A stretch of DNA of 44,620 nucleotides from Caldilineaceae bacterium (GTDB lineage Bacteria; Chloroflexota; Anaerolineae; Caldilineales; Caldilineaceae): positions 1 through 44,620 of the forward strand of contig JAHBVG010000051.1 of NCBI GenBank assembly GCA_019637695.1, given 5' to 3'. The translations under genes were made by a program, and so were the position numbers. The notes beneath the pieces are model-generated. The model was not told the origin of the DNA, searched no databases, and saw nothing but the letters and a program-made list of their open reading frames with translations. Numbering within the stretch: position 1 is the stretch's first letter; the number at the start of each line of letters is the position of its first letter. Positions 25,632 through 35,455 of this stretch are shown here, piece by piece.

Positions 25632-25920
25632 ACTTCTTACTGGATCGTTCACTGGCAAGCACCCCAATGCATGTAGCATGCCATCGAGATCTTCGAAATG
25701 AGCGGCCTCACCTCGCGACATACCGATTTCTGACCCCTGTCTGATTCGGTGTTTAGATCCCTCTGCAGAGGATCTACCTCGGTCGCAGATTCGCAACAAT
25801 CAATAATCTTCCTTACTTGCGTCGGTGCATTTGTGAAATTCTTCACCAAGAGCAACGCTTCTATGCGTTCCCCCCTGGCACTGTACAACAAGCGGAAGCA
25901 ATCGGTAGGAGGGCAAATAA

Positions 25921-27660
25921 TTGAGCAATTATCCATTCTCTCCACAAGCATATAACTCGCTGCCAGCCCAACAGGGTGATTTTAGCAGCGCTGTTTATTC
26001 ACAGGGGCAGAACTCGGCTGAAGATGGCAGAAATCTGACACCAACGCCAACTGAAACAGCCTATCTTCCTATCTCCCAAGCTGCCCACCCGACTGTGCGG
26101 GCAGCCAATGTCTGGCAAATGGCATTGAGCGAATTGGCGCTGCAGATGCCATCCGCTACTTACGAAACATGGGTTCGCGACACCTCTGTCATCGCCTATG
26201 AGGATGGCGAATTTATTGTCGGCACCCCCAATCCCTATGCACGAGATTGGCTTGCCAATCGTCTGCATACGAGCATCAAACGCATCCTGAGCAAGATTTT
26301 GCAGCGCTCGGTCCAGGTGACTTTTCGTGTGCGTCCCCATATCTCGATAGAAGAGGATGGAGCGGCGCTCTCGCCTCTCTATCACACAGTTGAGGCCGAA
26401 GAGATGGTGGAACACAGGTCGGTGGACGAACGACCATCCCTTTACCCCCAGCCAGAACCGTCCAGACGCCCGCAGTGGGAAACCGATGCGGAAGAGGCGT
26501 CGGTTGTGCAGAAGACGTCGGCAACGCAGGCTGCAACGCCTGTCCCCGCCTGGAACAATCGCGGGCGGACAGCGCCGGAAACCAAAGGGGACTCGTCCAA
26601 TCGCGGGCAGGGGACGGGCCGTTTTGAGGTCCATAGTACCCCGCTCAATCCGCGCTACACTTTTGAATCGTTTGTGGTGGGCAGTCACAATCGCCTGGCC
26701 CATGCGGCAGCGCTTTCGGTCGCCGACCATCCGGGGCAGCGCTTCAACCCCCTGTTTGTTTATGGAGGCGTGGGTCTGGGTAAAACCCATTTGCTCCACG
26801 CGATTGGGAACCAAATGCTCAGTCACGGTTTGCAAGTGCTGTACTGTTCGTCGGAGCAGTTTACCAATGACCTGATCAGCGCCATTCGCGGGCAGAGTAC
26901 AGAGGAATTCCGCAACAAGTATCGGCAGGTCGATCTGCTGCTCATCGACGATATCCAATTTATCGGCGGCAAAGAAAGCACGCAAGAAGAGTTCTTTCAT
27001 ACCTTCAACCATCTTCACGCCGCCGGTCGCCAGGTCGTCATTAGCAGCGATCGTCCGCCCAAAGAGATCGCCACCCTGGAAGCCCGTCTGCGCAGCCGGT
27101 TTGAAGGGGGGCTACAGGCGGACATATCCCAGCCCGATCTGGAGACCCGTGTAGCTATTCTCCAGACGAAGGCCGCCTTGATGAAAACAACTGTACCGAT
27201 GGAAGTGCTGATGGTGATTGCCGAACGGGTGGAAAGTAACATCCGCGAATTAGAGGGCGCGCTCAATCGATTGATTGTTCAGGCCCCTCTCTATGAAAAT
27301 GGCTTGACCCGCAAGGTCGCAGAAGAAATTCTGAACAATTTGATGCCGCAGCGACGGCCGCGCGAGGCATCCAGCGTTGTCGAAATCGTGGCCGAACACT
27401 TTCACCTGACGCTAGAAGATATGACCGGGCGCACGCGCACCAAGGAAGTGGCGTATGCCCGCCAGGTAGCGATGTACATGCTGCGCGAAGAAAACGCGCT
27501 TTCCCTGCCCGTCATTGGTCACCTCTTAGGCGGGCGTGATCACAGTACTGTGCGCTATGGCGTCGAAAAGGTTGCCCTTGATATGGAAGAGGATGAAGAA
27601 TTACGTCGCCACATTCTGACTCTGCGCGAAAAGGTCTACGCGCCGCCAGCCAGTCGTTGA
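25921..27660 (+). CDS. dnaA: Chromosomal replication initiator DnaA
   Basis: A 579-residue AAA+ ATPase that binds DnaA boxes and melts the origin. Domain I begins around residue 60 (NVWQMALSELALQM...YETWV), preceded by an unusual 58-residue Ser/Gln/Thr/Pro-rich extension. A variable linker (about 145-245) leads to the AAA+ domain III with Walker A GGVGLGKTH at 282-290, Walker B LLLIDDIQF near 338-346 and the sensor II region. Domain IV carries the DNA-binding signature GGRDHSTVRYG near residue 537. TTG is the start: AGGAGGG (25907-25913) is seven bases upstream and no later start has a ribosome site. It leads a plus-strand run with recA, recX and rny. A near-consensus DnaA box overlaps its first codons, allowing autoregulation. 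Confidence 0.97.
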   Translation: MSNYPFSPQAYNSLPAQQGDFSSAVYSQGQNSAEDGRNLTPTPTETAYLPISQAAHPTVRAANVWQMALSELALQMPSATYETWVRDTSVIAYEDGEFIVGTPNPYARDWLANRLHTSIKRILSKILQRSVQVTFRVRPHISIEEDGAALSPLYHTVEAEEMVEHRSVDERPSLYPQPEPSRRPQWETDAEEASVVQKTSATQAATPVPAWNNRGRTAPETKGDSSNRGQGTGRFEVHSTPLNPRYTFESFVVGSHNRLAHAAALSVADHPGQRFNPLFVYGGVGLGKTHLLHAIGNQMLSHGLQVLYCSSEQFTNDLISAIRGQSTEEFRNKYRQVDLLLIDDIQFIGGKESTQEEFFHTFNHLHAAGRQVVISSDRPPKEIATLEARLRSRFEGGLQADISQPDLETRVAILQTKAALMKTTVPMEVLMVIAERVESNIRELEGALNRLIVQAPLYENGLTRKVAEEILNNLMPQRRPREASSVVEIVAEHFHLTLEDMTGRTRTKEVAYARQVAMYMLREENALSLPVIGHLLGGRDHSTVRYGVEKVALDMEEDEELRRHILTLREKVYAPPASR

Positions 27661-27687
27661 TCCTTCTTCACAACCCACATGAGTGAC

Positions 27688-27731
27688 GAGCGGCTCCACT
27701 CTCCTGAACTTCAGGTCGGGTGGAGCCGCTC
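27688..27731. terminator. Stem-loop after dnaA
   Basis: GAGCGGCTCCAC (27688-27699) pairs perfectly with GTGGAGCCGCTC (27720-27731). No T-run follows, so termination would be incomplete or rho-aided. It lies 27 bases after the dnaA stop; the rest of the 298-base gap to recA is the recA leader and shows no SOS box that I recognise. Confidence 0.5.
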
Positions 27732-27958
27732 AACATTGGGAGCGGCGGCGCGACGCGCTCTCAACATGTACGCTCACGCAACGTCTCTTCCATACCCTGG
27801 TTCGGCAAAGTGGTTTGCATATTTGGGGTAGGTACAGTACACTATCAACCACACGAACAACCCCAGGCAATTGATCTTCTCGACGCGTCTATTGTGTGAT
27901 CAGATGACGACAGCCTGTTCCAGTCGTGTGATGTGCGGACGGTTCATGTGGAGTCCTT

Positions 27959-28987
<1,029 letters not shown>

Positions 28988-29398
28988 ACTGCGCTGGCAA
29001 GCGGCGCAGGCATCCCCTGCCTACGCCAGCCCGTAACATACCTCTGCCGATTTCTATATTTACTAAAACATCGCCACTCAGGTATACTATTTGTTCTGTA
29101 GTATGCTGCCCTTTTTGGCAGCACAAATTGATATCTTTGTCATAGCGCAAAACGATTGGCACAATCAGCCAGGCGACTGGTTTATCTCTGTTCTTTCGAA
29201 AACAGCAGAACCATTTGCATAGCACCTCGATCAATCGGTCTGGAGGGCAAGCAGTGTGCCGCCTCGGACTGTACGGTGAAGTTCGTTTGGACACCGAACG
29301 TCCTATTCACAGATCGGACTATTCCAGGCTGAACCATCTATGCGCTGTGGCGTACGCCGCAGCGCATTTTGTTGTTGGCGTACGGGAAGAATTTCAAA
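28988..29398. other. 411-base recA-recX intergenic region, possible small RNA or leader
   Basis: No gene is supported. It contains a TATACT element (29083-29088, preceded by GG), a small hairpin TGCTGCC/GGCAGCA (29104-29123) and a strong terminator-like palindrome (29341-29366). Together these could bound a transcript of about 270 bases, or an attenuated leader of recX. Confidence 0.4.
29341..29372 (+). terminator. Terminator or attenuator directly before recX
   Basis: Bases 29341-29366 form a 26-base palindrome with one G-T wobble (TGCGCTGTGGCGT and its complement), followed by TTTTGTTGTT. It ends only about 15 bases before the recX ribosome site, so it can limit read-through into recX. Confidence 0.7.
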
Positions 29399-30055
29399 AT
29401 GGCAGGAGAGATCACCAGCCTTCGTTTTCAAAAAGGCAACCAGGAGCGGGTCAACGTCTATCTCGAAGGGGAGTATGCTTTTGCTCTGCCCGCCACTGAG
29501 GCGGTCAGGTTGCGCAAAGGACAATTCCTCAGCGATGAAGAGATCCGCTCGCTACGAACTGTCGATCTGGAAGCCAAGGCGTTTGATCGAGCGATCCGGT
29601 TTCTAGGCGTACGCCCACGGAGCGAATGGGAAGTCCGCCAGAACTTGCAACGGTACCGTCCTCGCGGCGGGGAAACGTTGACCGATGAGCAGATCGAACG
29701 GGTGATTGAACGGTTACACGCCCGCCAATATCTGGACGATCAGGAATTTGCCCGTTATTGGGTTGAACAGCGTAACCGGTTCAAACCCAGATCCCCCCAG
29801 GCGCTGCGCTATGAATTACGGCGCAAGGGGGTTGCCGCTCAGATCGTTGACGCAATTGTTGAGCAAGAGACCGACCCCAGGTCAGCGGCGCTCGATGCCG
29901 CACGCAGCCGGGCCCACCGTTGGTACACATTAGGGGAAGCAGAATTCCAAAAGAAGATGGCGGCGCTGCTCCAACGCCGCGGCTTTCGCTGGGAGATCAT
30001 CCGTGACGTGATCCAACAGGTCTGGCAAGAACGAGGAGGGGATGAAAGTGATTGA
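29399..30055 (+). CDS. recX: Regulatory protein RecX
   Basis: A 218-residue cytoplasmic protein that binds RecA filaments and limits recombination. It is built of three-helix repeats: AIRFLGVRPRSEWEVRQNLQR, IERLHARQYLDDQEFARYWVEQR (split motif around residues 95-120) and ALRYELRRKGV, the standard RecX pattern. The ATG at 29399 follows GGGAAGA; a TTG ten codons earlier has no ribosome site. It is in the same direction as recA but separated by a 411-base gap ending in a strong palindrome, so its level is probably kept well below that of RecA. It is 51 bases before rny. Length is within the usual 150-270 range. Confidence 0.93.
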   Translation: MAGEITSLRFQKGNQERVNVYLEGEYAFALPATEAVRLRKGQFLSDEEIRSLRTVDLEAKAFDRAIRFLGVRPRSEWEVRQNLQRYRPRGGETLTDEQIERVIERLHARQYLDDQEFARYWVEQRNRFKPRSPQALRYELRRKGVAAQIVDAIVEQETDPRSAALDAARSRAHRWYTLGEAEFQKKMAALLQRRGFRWEIIRDVIQQVWQERGGDESD

Positions 30056-30106
30056 TTCCACAATGTATCTATATTTATCGACCCAAAATCATGTAAGGAT
30101 CCGGAG

Positions 30107-31672
30107 ATGGACATCGTACTATCGATAATTCTCATTATCGTAGCTGCGCTCGCAGGTGCAGCCATCGCCGGTTATGTCGCCTTTCAACGTGGGCGTACAG
30201 CAGGCGTCGATCATGAACGCGAACGCCAGCGTGTTCTCCTTCAGACTGCCGAACAGCGAGCAGTGCAACTTCTGACCGAAGCGGAAGCCGAGATCAGAGG
30301 CAAGGAACTGCAACTGAAGGAAGAAGAAGTTCGTATGCGTAATGAGATGGACGCCGAAATCACCCGGCGACGCAAAGAACTCGACCGTGTTGAACAACGA
30401 CTACAAAGCCGGCAAGAAAATGTTGAAAAGCGGATGGATCAGCTAGAGGCGCGTGAACGGAAGCAAAATCAGCGAGAGAAGCGCCTCGATCAGGTAGAAG
30501 AGGAACTGAGCAAAGCCGAAGAAGAACGAAACGCCGAGCTACAGCGCGTCGCCCGCATGACCGAAGAGGAAGCGCGCATTGAACTGCTCAAAGAAGTGGA
30601 AAAGAAGACTCGCCACGAGTTGGCGCGTACGATCCGTGAGGTGGAGGTGGAAGCGCAGGAAATGGCCGAACGCCGCGCCCGTGAGATCGTCACCCTAGCC
30701 GTGGAACGGGTCGCCAGCGAGCATGTGACAGAGTATGCCGTCAGCGCCGTAAATCTGCCCTCCGACGAAATGAAGGGGCGTATTATCGGTCGGCAAGGCC
30801 GTAACATCCGCGCCATTGAACAGGCGACCGGGGTCGATCTGGTGGTGGATGACACACCGGAAGCGATCCTGATCAGCAGTTTTGATCCTGTGCGGCGCGA
30901 GGTGGCGCGCATTGCCCTGAGCAAACTGGTGGCAGATGGACGCATCCACCCGGCGCGGATTGAGAAGGAAGTTGAGAAGGCGCAACAAGAAGTAGAGCAG
31001 GTCATCATGGAAGCGGGCGAACACGCGCTGATCGAGACCAATACCCAGGGGCTGCATCGGGAGATCCAGCGGCTGATTGGGCGTCTCAAGTATCGCACCA
31101 GCTACGGGCAGAACCAATACTACCACGCCATGGAGACCGCTCATCTGGCGGCGGTAATTGCCAGCGAGCTCCACGCCGACGTCAAAACTGCCCGTCTGGG
31201 CGGATTGCTCCACGATATCGGCAAGGCAGTCAGCCATGAGATCGACGGGCCACATGCCATTGTAGGCGCAGAGATCGCCAAGCGCTATAACATCAATAGC
31301 AAGGTAGTCAACTGCATTGCCAGCCATCACGGCGAAGTCGAGCCAGAGAGCATCGAAGCGGTGATCGTGGCCGCGGCGGATGCCATCAGCGGCGCTCGCC
31401 CTGGTGCCCGTCGTGAAAGCCTGGAGGCGTATATCAAACGGGTAACGGCGCTGGAGGACATTGGCAACAGCTTTGCCGGCGTCAGCCAGACTTTCGCCAT
31501 CCAAGCTGGCCGTGAGATCCGCGTGATTGTACGGCCAGAGGATCTGGATGATCTCGAAGTGATCGAGTTGAGCAAGGATATTGCCAAGAAGATCGAGGAC
31601 AACCTGGAATACCCAGGCCAGATCCGTGTGACGGTGATTCGGGAGACACGCTCCGTCGCCCACGCCAAATAG
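30107..31672 (+). CDS. rny: Ribonuclease Y
   Basis: A 521-residue membrane-anchored endoribonuclease that starts bulk mRNA decay. One N-terminal helix (about residues 3-25) is followed by a long Glu/Arg/Gln-rich coiled coil (about 30-200), a KH domain (GRIIGRQGRNIR at 224-235) and an HD domain with the metal-binding pair His369-Asp370 in LLHDIGKA. The tail LEYPGQIRVTVIRETRSV is the family's standard ending. ATG follows ATCCGGAG. The length agrees with the family (about 510-520). It is the last gene of the dnaA-recA-recX-rny run and is closed by a perfect 22-base terminator stem. An RNase E-type enzyme may be absent in this lineage, which is not testable here. Confidence 0.97.
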   Translation: MDIVLSIILIIVAALAGAAIAGYVAFQRGRTAGVDHERERQRVLLQTAEQRAVQLLTEAEAEIRGKELQLKEEEVRMRNEMDAEITRRRKELDRVEQRLQSRQENVEKRMDQLEARERKQNQREKRLDQVEEELSKAEEERNAELQRVARMTEEEARIELLKEVEKKTRHELARTIREVEVEAQEMAERRAREIVTLAVERVASEHVTEYAVSAVNLPSDEMKGRIIGRQGRNIRAIEQATGVDLVVDDTPEAILISSFDPVRREVARIALSKLVADGRIHPARIEKEVEKAQQEVEQVIMEAGEHALIETNTQGLHREIQRLIGRLKYRTSYGQNQYYHAMETAHLAAVIASELHADVKTARLGGLLHDIGKAVSHEIDGPHAIVGAEIAKRYNINSKVVNCIASHHGEVEPESIEAVIVAAADAISGARPGARRESLEAYIKRVTALEDIGNSFAGVSQTFAIQAGREIRVIVRPEDLDDLEVIELSKDIAKKIEDNLEYPGQIRVTVIRETRSVAHAK

Positions 31673-31696
31673 AGATAGCCACAGCATCAATTGTGA

Positions 31697-31742
31697 GATC
31701 AAAGAAGTCCTGCCGTCGTGCGACGGCAGGACTTCTTTGATC
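31697..31742. terminator. Strong terminator after rny
   Basis: Arms 31697-31718 and 31721-31742 form a perfect 22-base stem with a two-base loop; GATCAAAGAAG ends give A/T-rich feet on both sides, so it can act on both strands. Confidence 0.85.
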
Positions 31743-31861
31743 TTCTAAACGCTTGGTTCGACTTTGTACATTCTGGGGACATTTTAACGAATGATCACCG
31801 ATTTCCTAGAGAAGCCATTTGAACATCATACAATTCGGTACGGGTGCGGCAAGCAGCACCC

Positions 31862-31893
31862 GGCGGACGCAGCAAGCGGACCCTGCGTCCGCC
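31862..31893. terminator. GC-rich stem-loop after the second ABC operon
   Basis: GGCGGACGCAG (31862-31872) pairs with CTGCGTCCGCC (31883-31893). It lies 40 bases after the stop of the MalG-type permease gene on the minus strand and probably ends or protects that transcript. Confidence 0.55.
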
Positions 31894-31932
31894 AGCGCCC
31901 CTACGATTGTACGACTTTATGTGTGTTCTCTA

Positions 31933-32787
31933 TTATCCGCGCACAGAACCGGCGAAGAGACCCTGCACCAGCGCCCGCTGCGCCAGCATATAAAGGATGA
32001 TCACGGGGATGGCGGCCATTGTCGAGCCGGCCATCAGCGGACCCCACATGTAGATGTCGGCCACAATGTGCGAGGCAAGGCCGACGGGCACTGTCTGCAA
32101 CCGGCTGCTGGTGATGAAGATCAGCGCGTAGAGGAATTCGTTCCATGAGAGCGTGAAGGCGAAGATCCCCGCGGCGACGAGACCCGGCGCCGAGAGCGGG
32201 AGCAGGATTTTGTAAAAAGTCTGTAGCCGCGTACAGCCGTCGATCATCGCCGCTTCTTCCATATCCTTGGGGATGGCCTTAAAATAGCCCATTAACATCC
32301 ACGTGCAGAAGGGGATGCTAAAGGTGAGATAGGTAACCACCAGCGATGTCAGCGTGTTTGCCAGCCCTACCGTATAAACGATGATATAGAGCGGAATAAA
32401 GAGTAGCGATCCTGGGATCAGATAGACAAAGAGGATCGAACGCGCAATCGTCGCCCGTCCCCGATAGCGCATGCGCGTGACGCTAAACGCGCCCAGGCTG
32501 CTCACCGTAATCGTGAGGATCGTTGTGGCGCTTGCTACCACAAGGCTATTGCGCAGGCGCACGCCAAACTGGTAACGGTTCAACTCGGTTTCATAGTGCT
32601 CAAGCGTAAATTGCTGGGGCAGCAACGAGACCCGGCGGGCGTAGAGTTCGGCGTTGGGCCGCACCGAAGTCGCTACCATCCAATAGAAAGGGAAGACCAC
32701 CCAGATGAAAAAGATGAGCAGAGCCATCACAAAAAGCGTACGGCGCACAAGGCGCTGAAGTTTGTATTGTTCACGCCAGAAGTTCAT
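31933..32787 (-). CDS. Carbohydrate ABC transporter permease, MalG type
   Basis: A 284-residue inner-membrane protein with about six helices. FYWMVATSVRPNAELY near residues 31-46 and the EAA loop DMEEAAMIDGCTRLQ near 185-199 are MalG-family hallmarks; the C-terminus LVQGLFAGSVRG is the standard ending. It overlaps the MalF-type gene by four bases (ATGA-type coupling), so the two permeases are translated together. It would form the channel for sugar delivered by the binding protein encoded upstream. No ATPase gene follows; a hairpin at 31862-31893 probably ends the operon. The sugar is unknown. Confidence 0.92.
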   Translation of the reverse strand: MNFWREQYKLQRLVRRTLFVMALLIFFIWVVFPFYWMVATSVRPNAELYARRVSLLPQQFTLEHYETELNRYQFGVRLRNSLVVASATTILTITVSSLGAFSVTRMRYRGRATIARSILFVYLIPGSLLFIPLYIIVYTVGLANTLTSLVVTYLTFSIPFCTWMLMGYFKAIPKDMEEAAMIDGCTRLQTFYKILLPLSAPGLVAAGIFAFTLSWNEFLYALIFITSSRLQTVPVGLASHIVADIYMWGPLMAGSTMAAIPVIILYMLAQRALVQGLFAGSVRG

Positions 32788-33710
32788 GATTCTTCCCCTT
32801 CTAACAAATAACGAGAGACGATCACAATCAACCCGGCCAGCAGTGGGAAGAACATCATTGGCACCGCCGCTGCTTCGCCAATACGCAGATTCTCGATCCC
32901 CAGCTTATAGGTCATCAATGTAAAGACCTGCGTACGGTTCGAAGGTCCCCCGCCTGTGAGCAGATAGACCATCTCGAAGGTATTGGATGTCCAGATCAAC
33001 GAGAGCAGACAGGTAATCATGATCACATGGCGCAGGCTGGGCAGTGTAATGTAAAGATATTGCTGCCAGGGGCTGGCGCCATCGACCCTGGCTGCTTCAT
33101 AGAGTTCCTCAGGAATGCCCTGCATCCCCGCCAGATAGGAGATGCCAAAGAAAGGGAAGCCCTTCCACACTACGAGGATGATCACCGCCACCAGGGCAAA
33201 CTGCGGATGGCCGAGGAAGGAGATCTTGGCTGAGGTCAGGCCCGTACCGGTGAGGATGGTATTGAAGACTCCGCTGTTATAATCGTAGAGCCAACGCCAG
33301 GTGAGCGTTGCCACAAAGGTGGGTACTGCCCAGGGCAGCATAAAGACCCCGCGCAGCAGCGCTCGCCCAGTGAAGGCGTTGTTGAGCAGCAGCGCCATAA
33401 TCATCCCCACCACAAATTTGAGCGCCACGCCCACAATTGCAATCGTCCACGTATTGAGCAGCATTAACTCAAAATCTGGCCAGCGCAATAGCCAGCGATA
33501 GTTCTGCAATCCGACGAAGTTGCCGGTAGTGCCAATGGTCTTGTCCGTCATGCTCAACCAGACGGCGCTAAAAAAAGGATAGAAGATGAGACAGATAAAG
33601 AGGACAATAATCGGGGATACTAATAGATATCCTTGCAAACTTTCGCTGCGGCGCGCTGGCGAATGCTCTGATTTGGTGGGCGCCTTTAACGTAATATCGG
33701 CTGCCATCAT
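32784..33710 (-). CDS. Carbohydrate ABC transporter permease, MalF type
   Basis: A 308-residue inner-membrane protein with about six helices and a cytoplasmic N-terminal tail of about 25 residues. The EAA loop ELYEAARVDGASPWQ (about 202-216) and LLTGGGPSNRTQVFTLMTY near 250-268 are typical of MalF/UgpA-type CUT1 permeases. The ATG follows CAAGGAGAAAATG, giving a good ribosome site. It is translationally coupled to the MalG-type gene downstream and separated from the binding-protein gene by an 83-base gap with a stem-loop. Together the three genes form a complete importer except for the ATPase. Confidence 0.92.
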   Translation of the reverse strand: MMAADITLKAPTKSEHSPARRSESLQGYLLVSPIIVLFICLIFYPFFSAVWLSMTDKTIGTTGNFVGLQNYRWLLRWPDFELMLLNTWTIAIVGVALKFVVGMIMALLLNNAFTGRALLRGVFMLPWAVPTFVATLTWRWLYDYNSGVFNTILTGTGLTSAKISFLGHPQFALVAVIILVVWKGFPFFGISYLAGMQGIPEELYEAARVDGASPWQQYLYITLPSLRHVIMITCLLSLIWTSNTFEMVYLLTGGGPSNRTQVFTLMTYKLGIENLRIGEAAAVPMMFFPLLAGLIVIVSRYLLEGEES

Positions 33711-33740
33711 TTTCTCCTTGAGGAGTGTGCAATCAGGGAG

Positions 33741-33787
33741 GGGGACTGGAGATTGTAACCGATCCCCAGTCCCCGATCCCCAGTCCC
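33741..33787 (-). promoter_or_regulatory. Stem-loop and tandem repeat between binding-protein and permease genes
   Basis: GGGGACTGGAGAT (33741-33753) pairs with ATCCCCAGTCCCC (33762-33774) with one mismatch. The right arm is repeated in tandem at 33775-33787 (GATCCCCAGTCCC), so two alternative pairings exist. It sits between the stop of the solute-binding gene and the MalF-type gene, like the stem-loop of the first operon. Confidence 0.6.
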
Positions 33788-33793
33788 TAACTG

Positions 33794-35146
33794 CTACTCA
33801 TACTTTGAATAGATATCCGTTGCTACCTGCTCGGCTTCTTCGATGGCTCGCTCAAGCGTCCAGCCGTCGACAACGACGCGCAGCACCATCGTCAGCGACG
33901 GGTTGCGTGTTCCCAACTCTGCCGAAGCAGGGGTGATGGGGCCAGGGTGGCCGCCGAGGACGCCAGTGCGCGCCGCATCGAGGAAGCCCGCATTTTGCGG
34001 ATCGTTCCACATCTCCATACTGGCGTATTGCTCCACAGGCGGGGCGGCAAAGGCCAGGCTGATCCACGGTTCATACTGGGCTGGTTCAAAGAGGAAGCGG
34101 ATCAGATCATAGCCAAGCGCTTGCTTCTCAGCCGGCACAGTATTGAAGGTCGTCCAGCCCACGCGTACACCCGCAGAGTTAAACGATCCAAGCGGACCCG
34201 CCGGGACGCCGGTAATCGCCGTGACTGCTGCCAGATCTGGCTTATTCGCCTTGAGCCAGACCAGCACGCTGGCCGGGTTGTGAATCGAGATCACCGACTC
34301 ATTCTGATAGGCTGCGTTGTTGCTGGCGTTATCCCATTCAAAGACATCGGGCGGGAAGATATCGGCGGCATACATGGTGTTGATGACGAAATCGAGCCAT
34401 TCTCGCGTCTCGGGCGAGTTGATGGTGATGTTGCGCCCGGTCTCGTCGGTGTTGGTGGATCCCCAACTCAGCCGCATCAGGTTGAAGGTATTCTCTGAAT
34501 CGCCAGCGGCCTGGTTGAGTCCAATGCCCGCGCCGTAGAGATCGGGTTTCTCTTGCGCCGCCGCCATCACCTCGACATATTCCTCCCAGGTGGACGGCAA
34601 GGGCAGCCCCTTGTTGTCCAGGATGTCCTTGCGTACGTGCATGAGCGACGAACTGATGGAATACGGGATGGCCCATTGAGCGCCGTCAATGGTTGCCGTC
34701 TTATCGGCAACATCAAAGAAGCCGCCATACTCTTCATCTAACTCCGCGTAGAGATCGCTCATATCGGCGAAAAGGCCGGACGGGTAGTGCAAGGAGATAC
34801 GGTCGCCGGCAATCTCGGCTACATCGGGCAGATTCCTCGATTCGACGGCAGCAGCCAGACGCTCATTGAGTGTAGGCACTTCGATCTCAGCCACCAGATC
34901 CAGATCGATGCTGTTCTGCGCTGCCCATGTCTCGACGTTGGCAATCAAAACATCATCGGCGGGCGGCGCAAAGGATCGGATCACCCACACTGTCATCGCG
35001 GTGACGGCAGCGGGCGCTGCCGAACCACCAGCCGGCGCTGCACCAGGCACAGCCACAGGCGTACATGCAGCCAACGCAGTGACACTAACTGCGCCGCCAG
35101 CCAGCCGCAGAAAATCGCGGCGTGAAAGTCGTTTTGTTTCAGACAT
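33794..35146 (-). CDS. Extracellular sugar-binding lipoprotein of CUT1 ABC transporter
   Basis: A 450-residue solute-binding protein. The ATG at 35146 is chosen because AAGGAGGAAGAAACG precedes it; the frame stays open 65 codons further upstream, but there is no ribosome site there. The N-terminus has a twin-arginine motif (SRRDFLRLAGG) and lipobox ALAAC at about residues 24-28, so export is probably by Tat with a lipid anchor. VDFVINTMYAADIFPPDVFEWDN-type segments and QALGYDLIRFLFEPAQYEPWI near the C-terminus are typical of family 1 sugar-binding proteins. It heads the minus-strand operon with the MalF and MalG permease genes. The ligand cannot be read from the sequence. Confidence 0.92.
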   Translation of the reverse strand: MSETKRLSRRDFLRLAGGAVSVTALAACTPVAVPGAAPAGGSAAPAAVTAMTVWVIRSFAPPADDVLIANVETWAAQNSIDLDLVAEIEVPTLNERLAAAVESRNLPDVAEIAGDRISLHYPSGLFADMSDLYAELDEEYGGFFDVADKTATIDGAQWAIPYSISSSLMHVRKDILDNKGLPLPSTWEEYVEVMAAAQEKPDLYGAGIGLNQAAGDSENTFNLMRLSWGSTNTDETGRNITINSPETREWLDFVINTMYAADIFPPDVFEWDNASNNAAYQNESVISIHNPASVLVWLKANKPDLAAVTAITGVPAGPLGSFNSAGVRVGWTTFNTVPAEKQALGYDLIRFLFEPAQYEPWISLAFAAPPVEQYASMEMWNDPQNAGFLDAARTGVLGGHPGPITPASAELGTRNPSLTMVLRVVVDGWTLERAIEEAEQVATDIYSKYE

Positions 35147-35455
35147 AACGTTTCTTCCTCCTTGAAATGGGGTTGGATCATCGATGGGGAAATCCACACA
35201 TAAACACCATCCACACAGTCGCTCAACTGTTTGTACGCGTTGCCGATATTCGATTTGGGTGATGAAGAGAAGTGAAGAAAGGGATGCGACCGCTGAAGAC
35301 GGTGTCAAAAATATGCTATCACAGCGTATGATCATGGTCAACCGTGTTTTAGGTCAGCGTGTAGTTCAAATCGGGGGCGAGGATGCTCTGCGCCGGTCCG
35401 TGACCGGCGGCGGTCGGGTCCGTGACCCAACCGGAGCGCCTCCAATTTGGGAAGG
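35147..35455. other. 309-base gap holding the promoter side of the second ABC operon
   Basis: No gene is supported. Near the left end is the leader of the solute-binding gene. At 35392-35408 GCCGGTC pairs with GACCGGC over CGT, and at 35416-35428 GGGTC pairs with GACCC over the same CGT, so two GGTCCGTGACC hairpins lie in tandem just after the kinase gene's stop (minus strand), probably acting as its terminator or as a repeat. Confidence 0.45.

Larger units (their letters stand above)
25171..25920. other. 750-base gene-free region upstream of dnaA
   Basis: From left to right: a dispersed repeat (25236-25338), a cluster of DnaA-box-like sites (25346-25386), an AT-rich segment (about 25451-25490) and a candidate promoter (25603-25631) followed by a 290-base leader to dnaA. 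Short open frames here lack ribosome sites or protein-like composition. Confidence 0.6.

Noticed and set aside
25492..25701. 69-codon plus-strand frame between the candidate origin and dnaA
   Set aside because: The start has only a weak ribosome site, the composition is random-like and a candidate promoter lies inside it.
25999..27018. 339-codon minus-strand frame opposite dnaA
   Set aside because: It is a shadow of the dnaA coding frame, without a ribosome site or a family match.
30490..31702. Minus-strand frames of 202 and 335 codons opposite rny
   Set aside because: Both are antisense shadows; the low-complexity Ser/Arg composition reflects the reverse of the RNase Y coiled coil.
35362..35375. 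GTTCAAATC, a tRNA T-loop-like word
   Set aside because: The flanks do not pair into a T stem and no acceptor or anticodon arm is found at the right distance.
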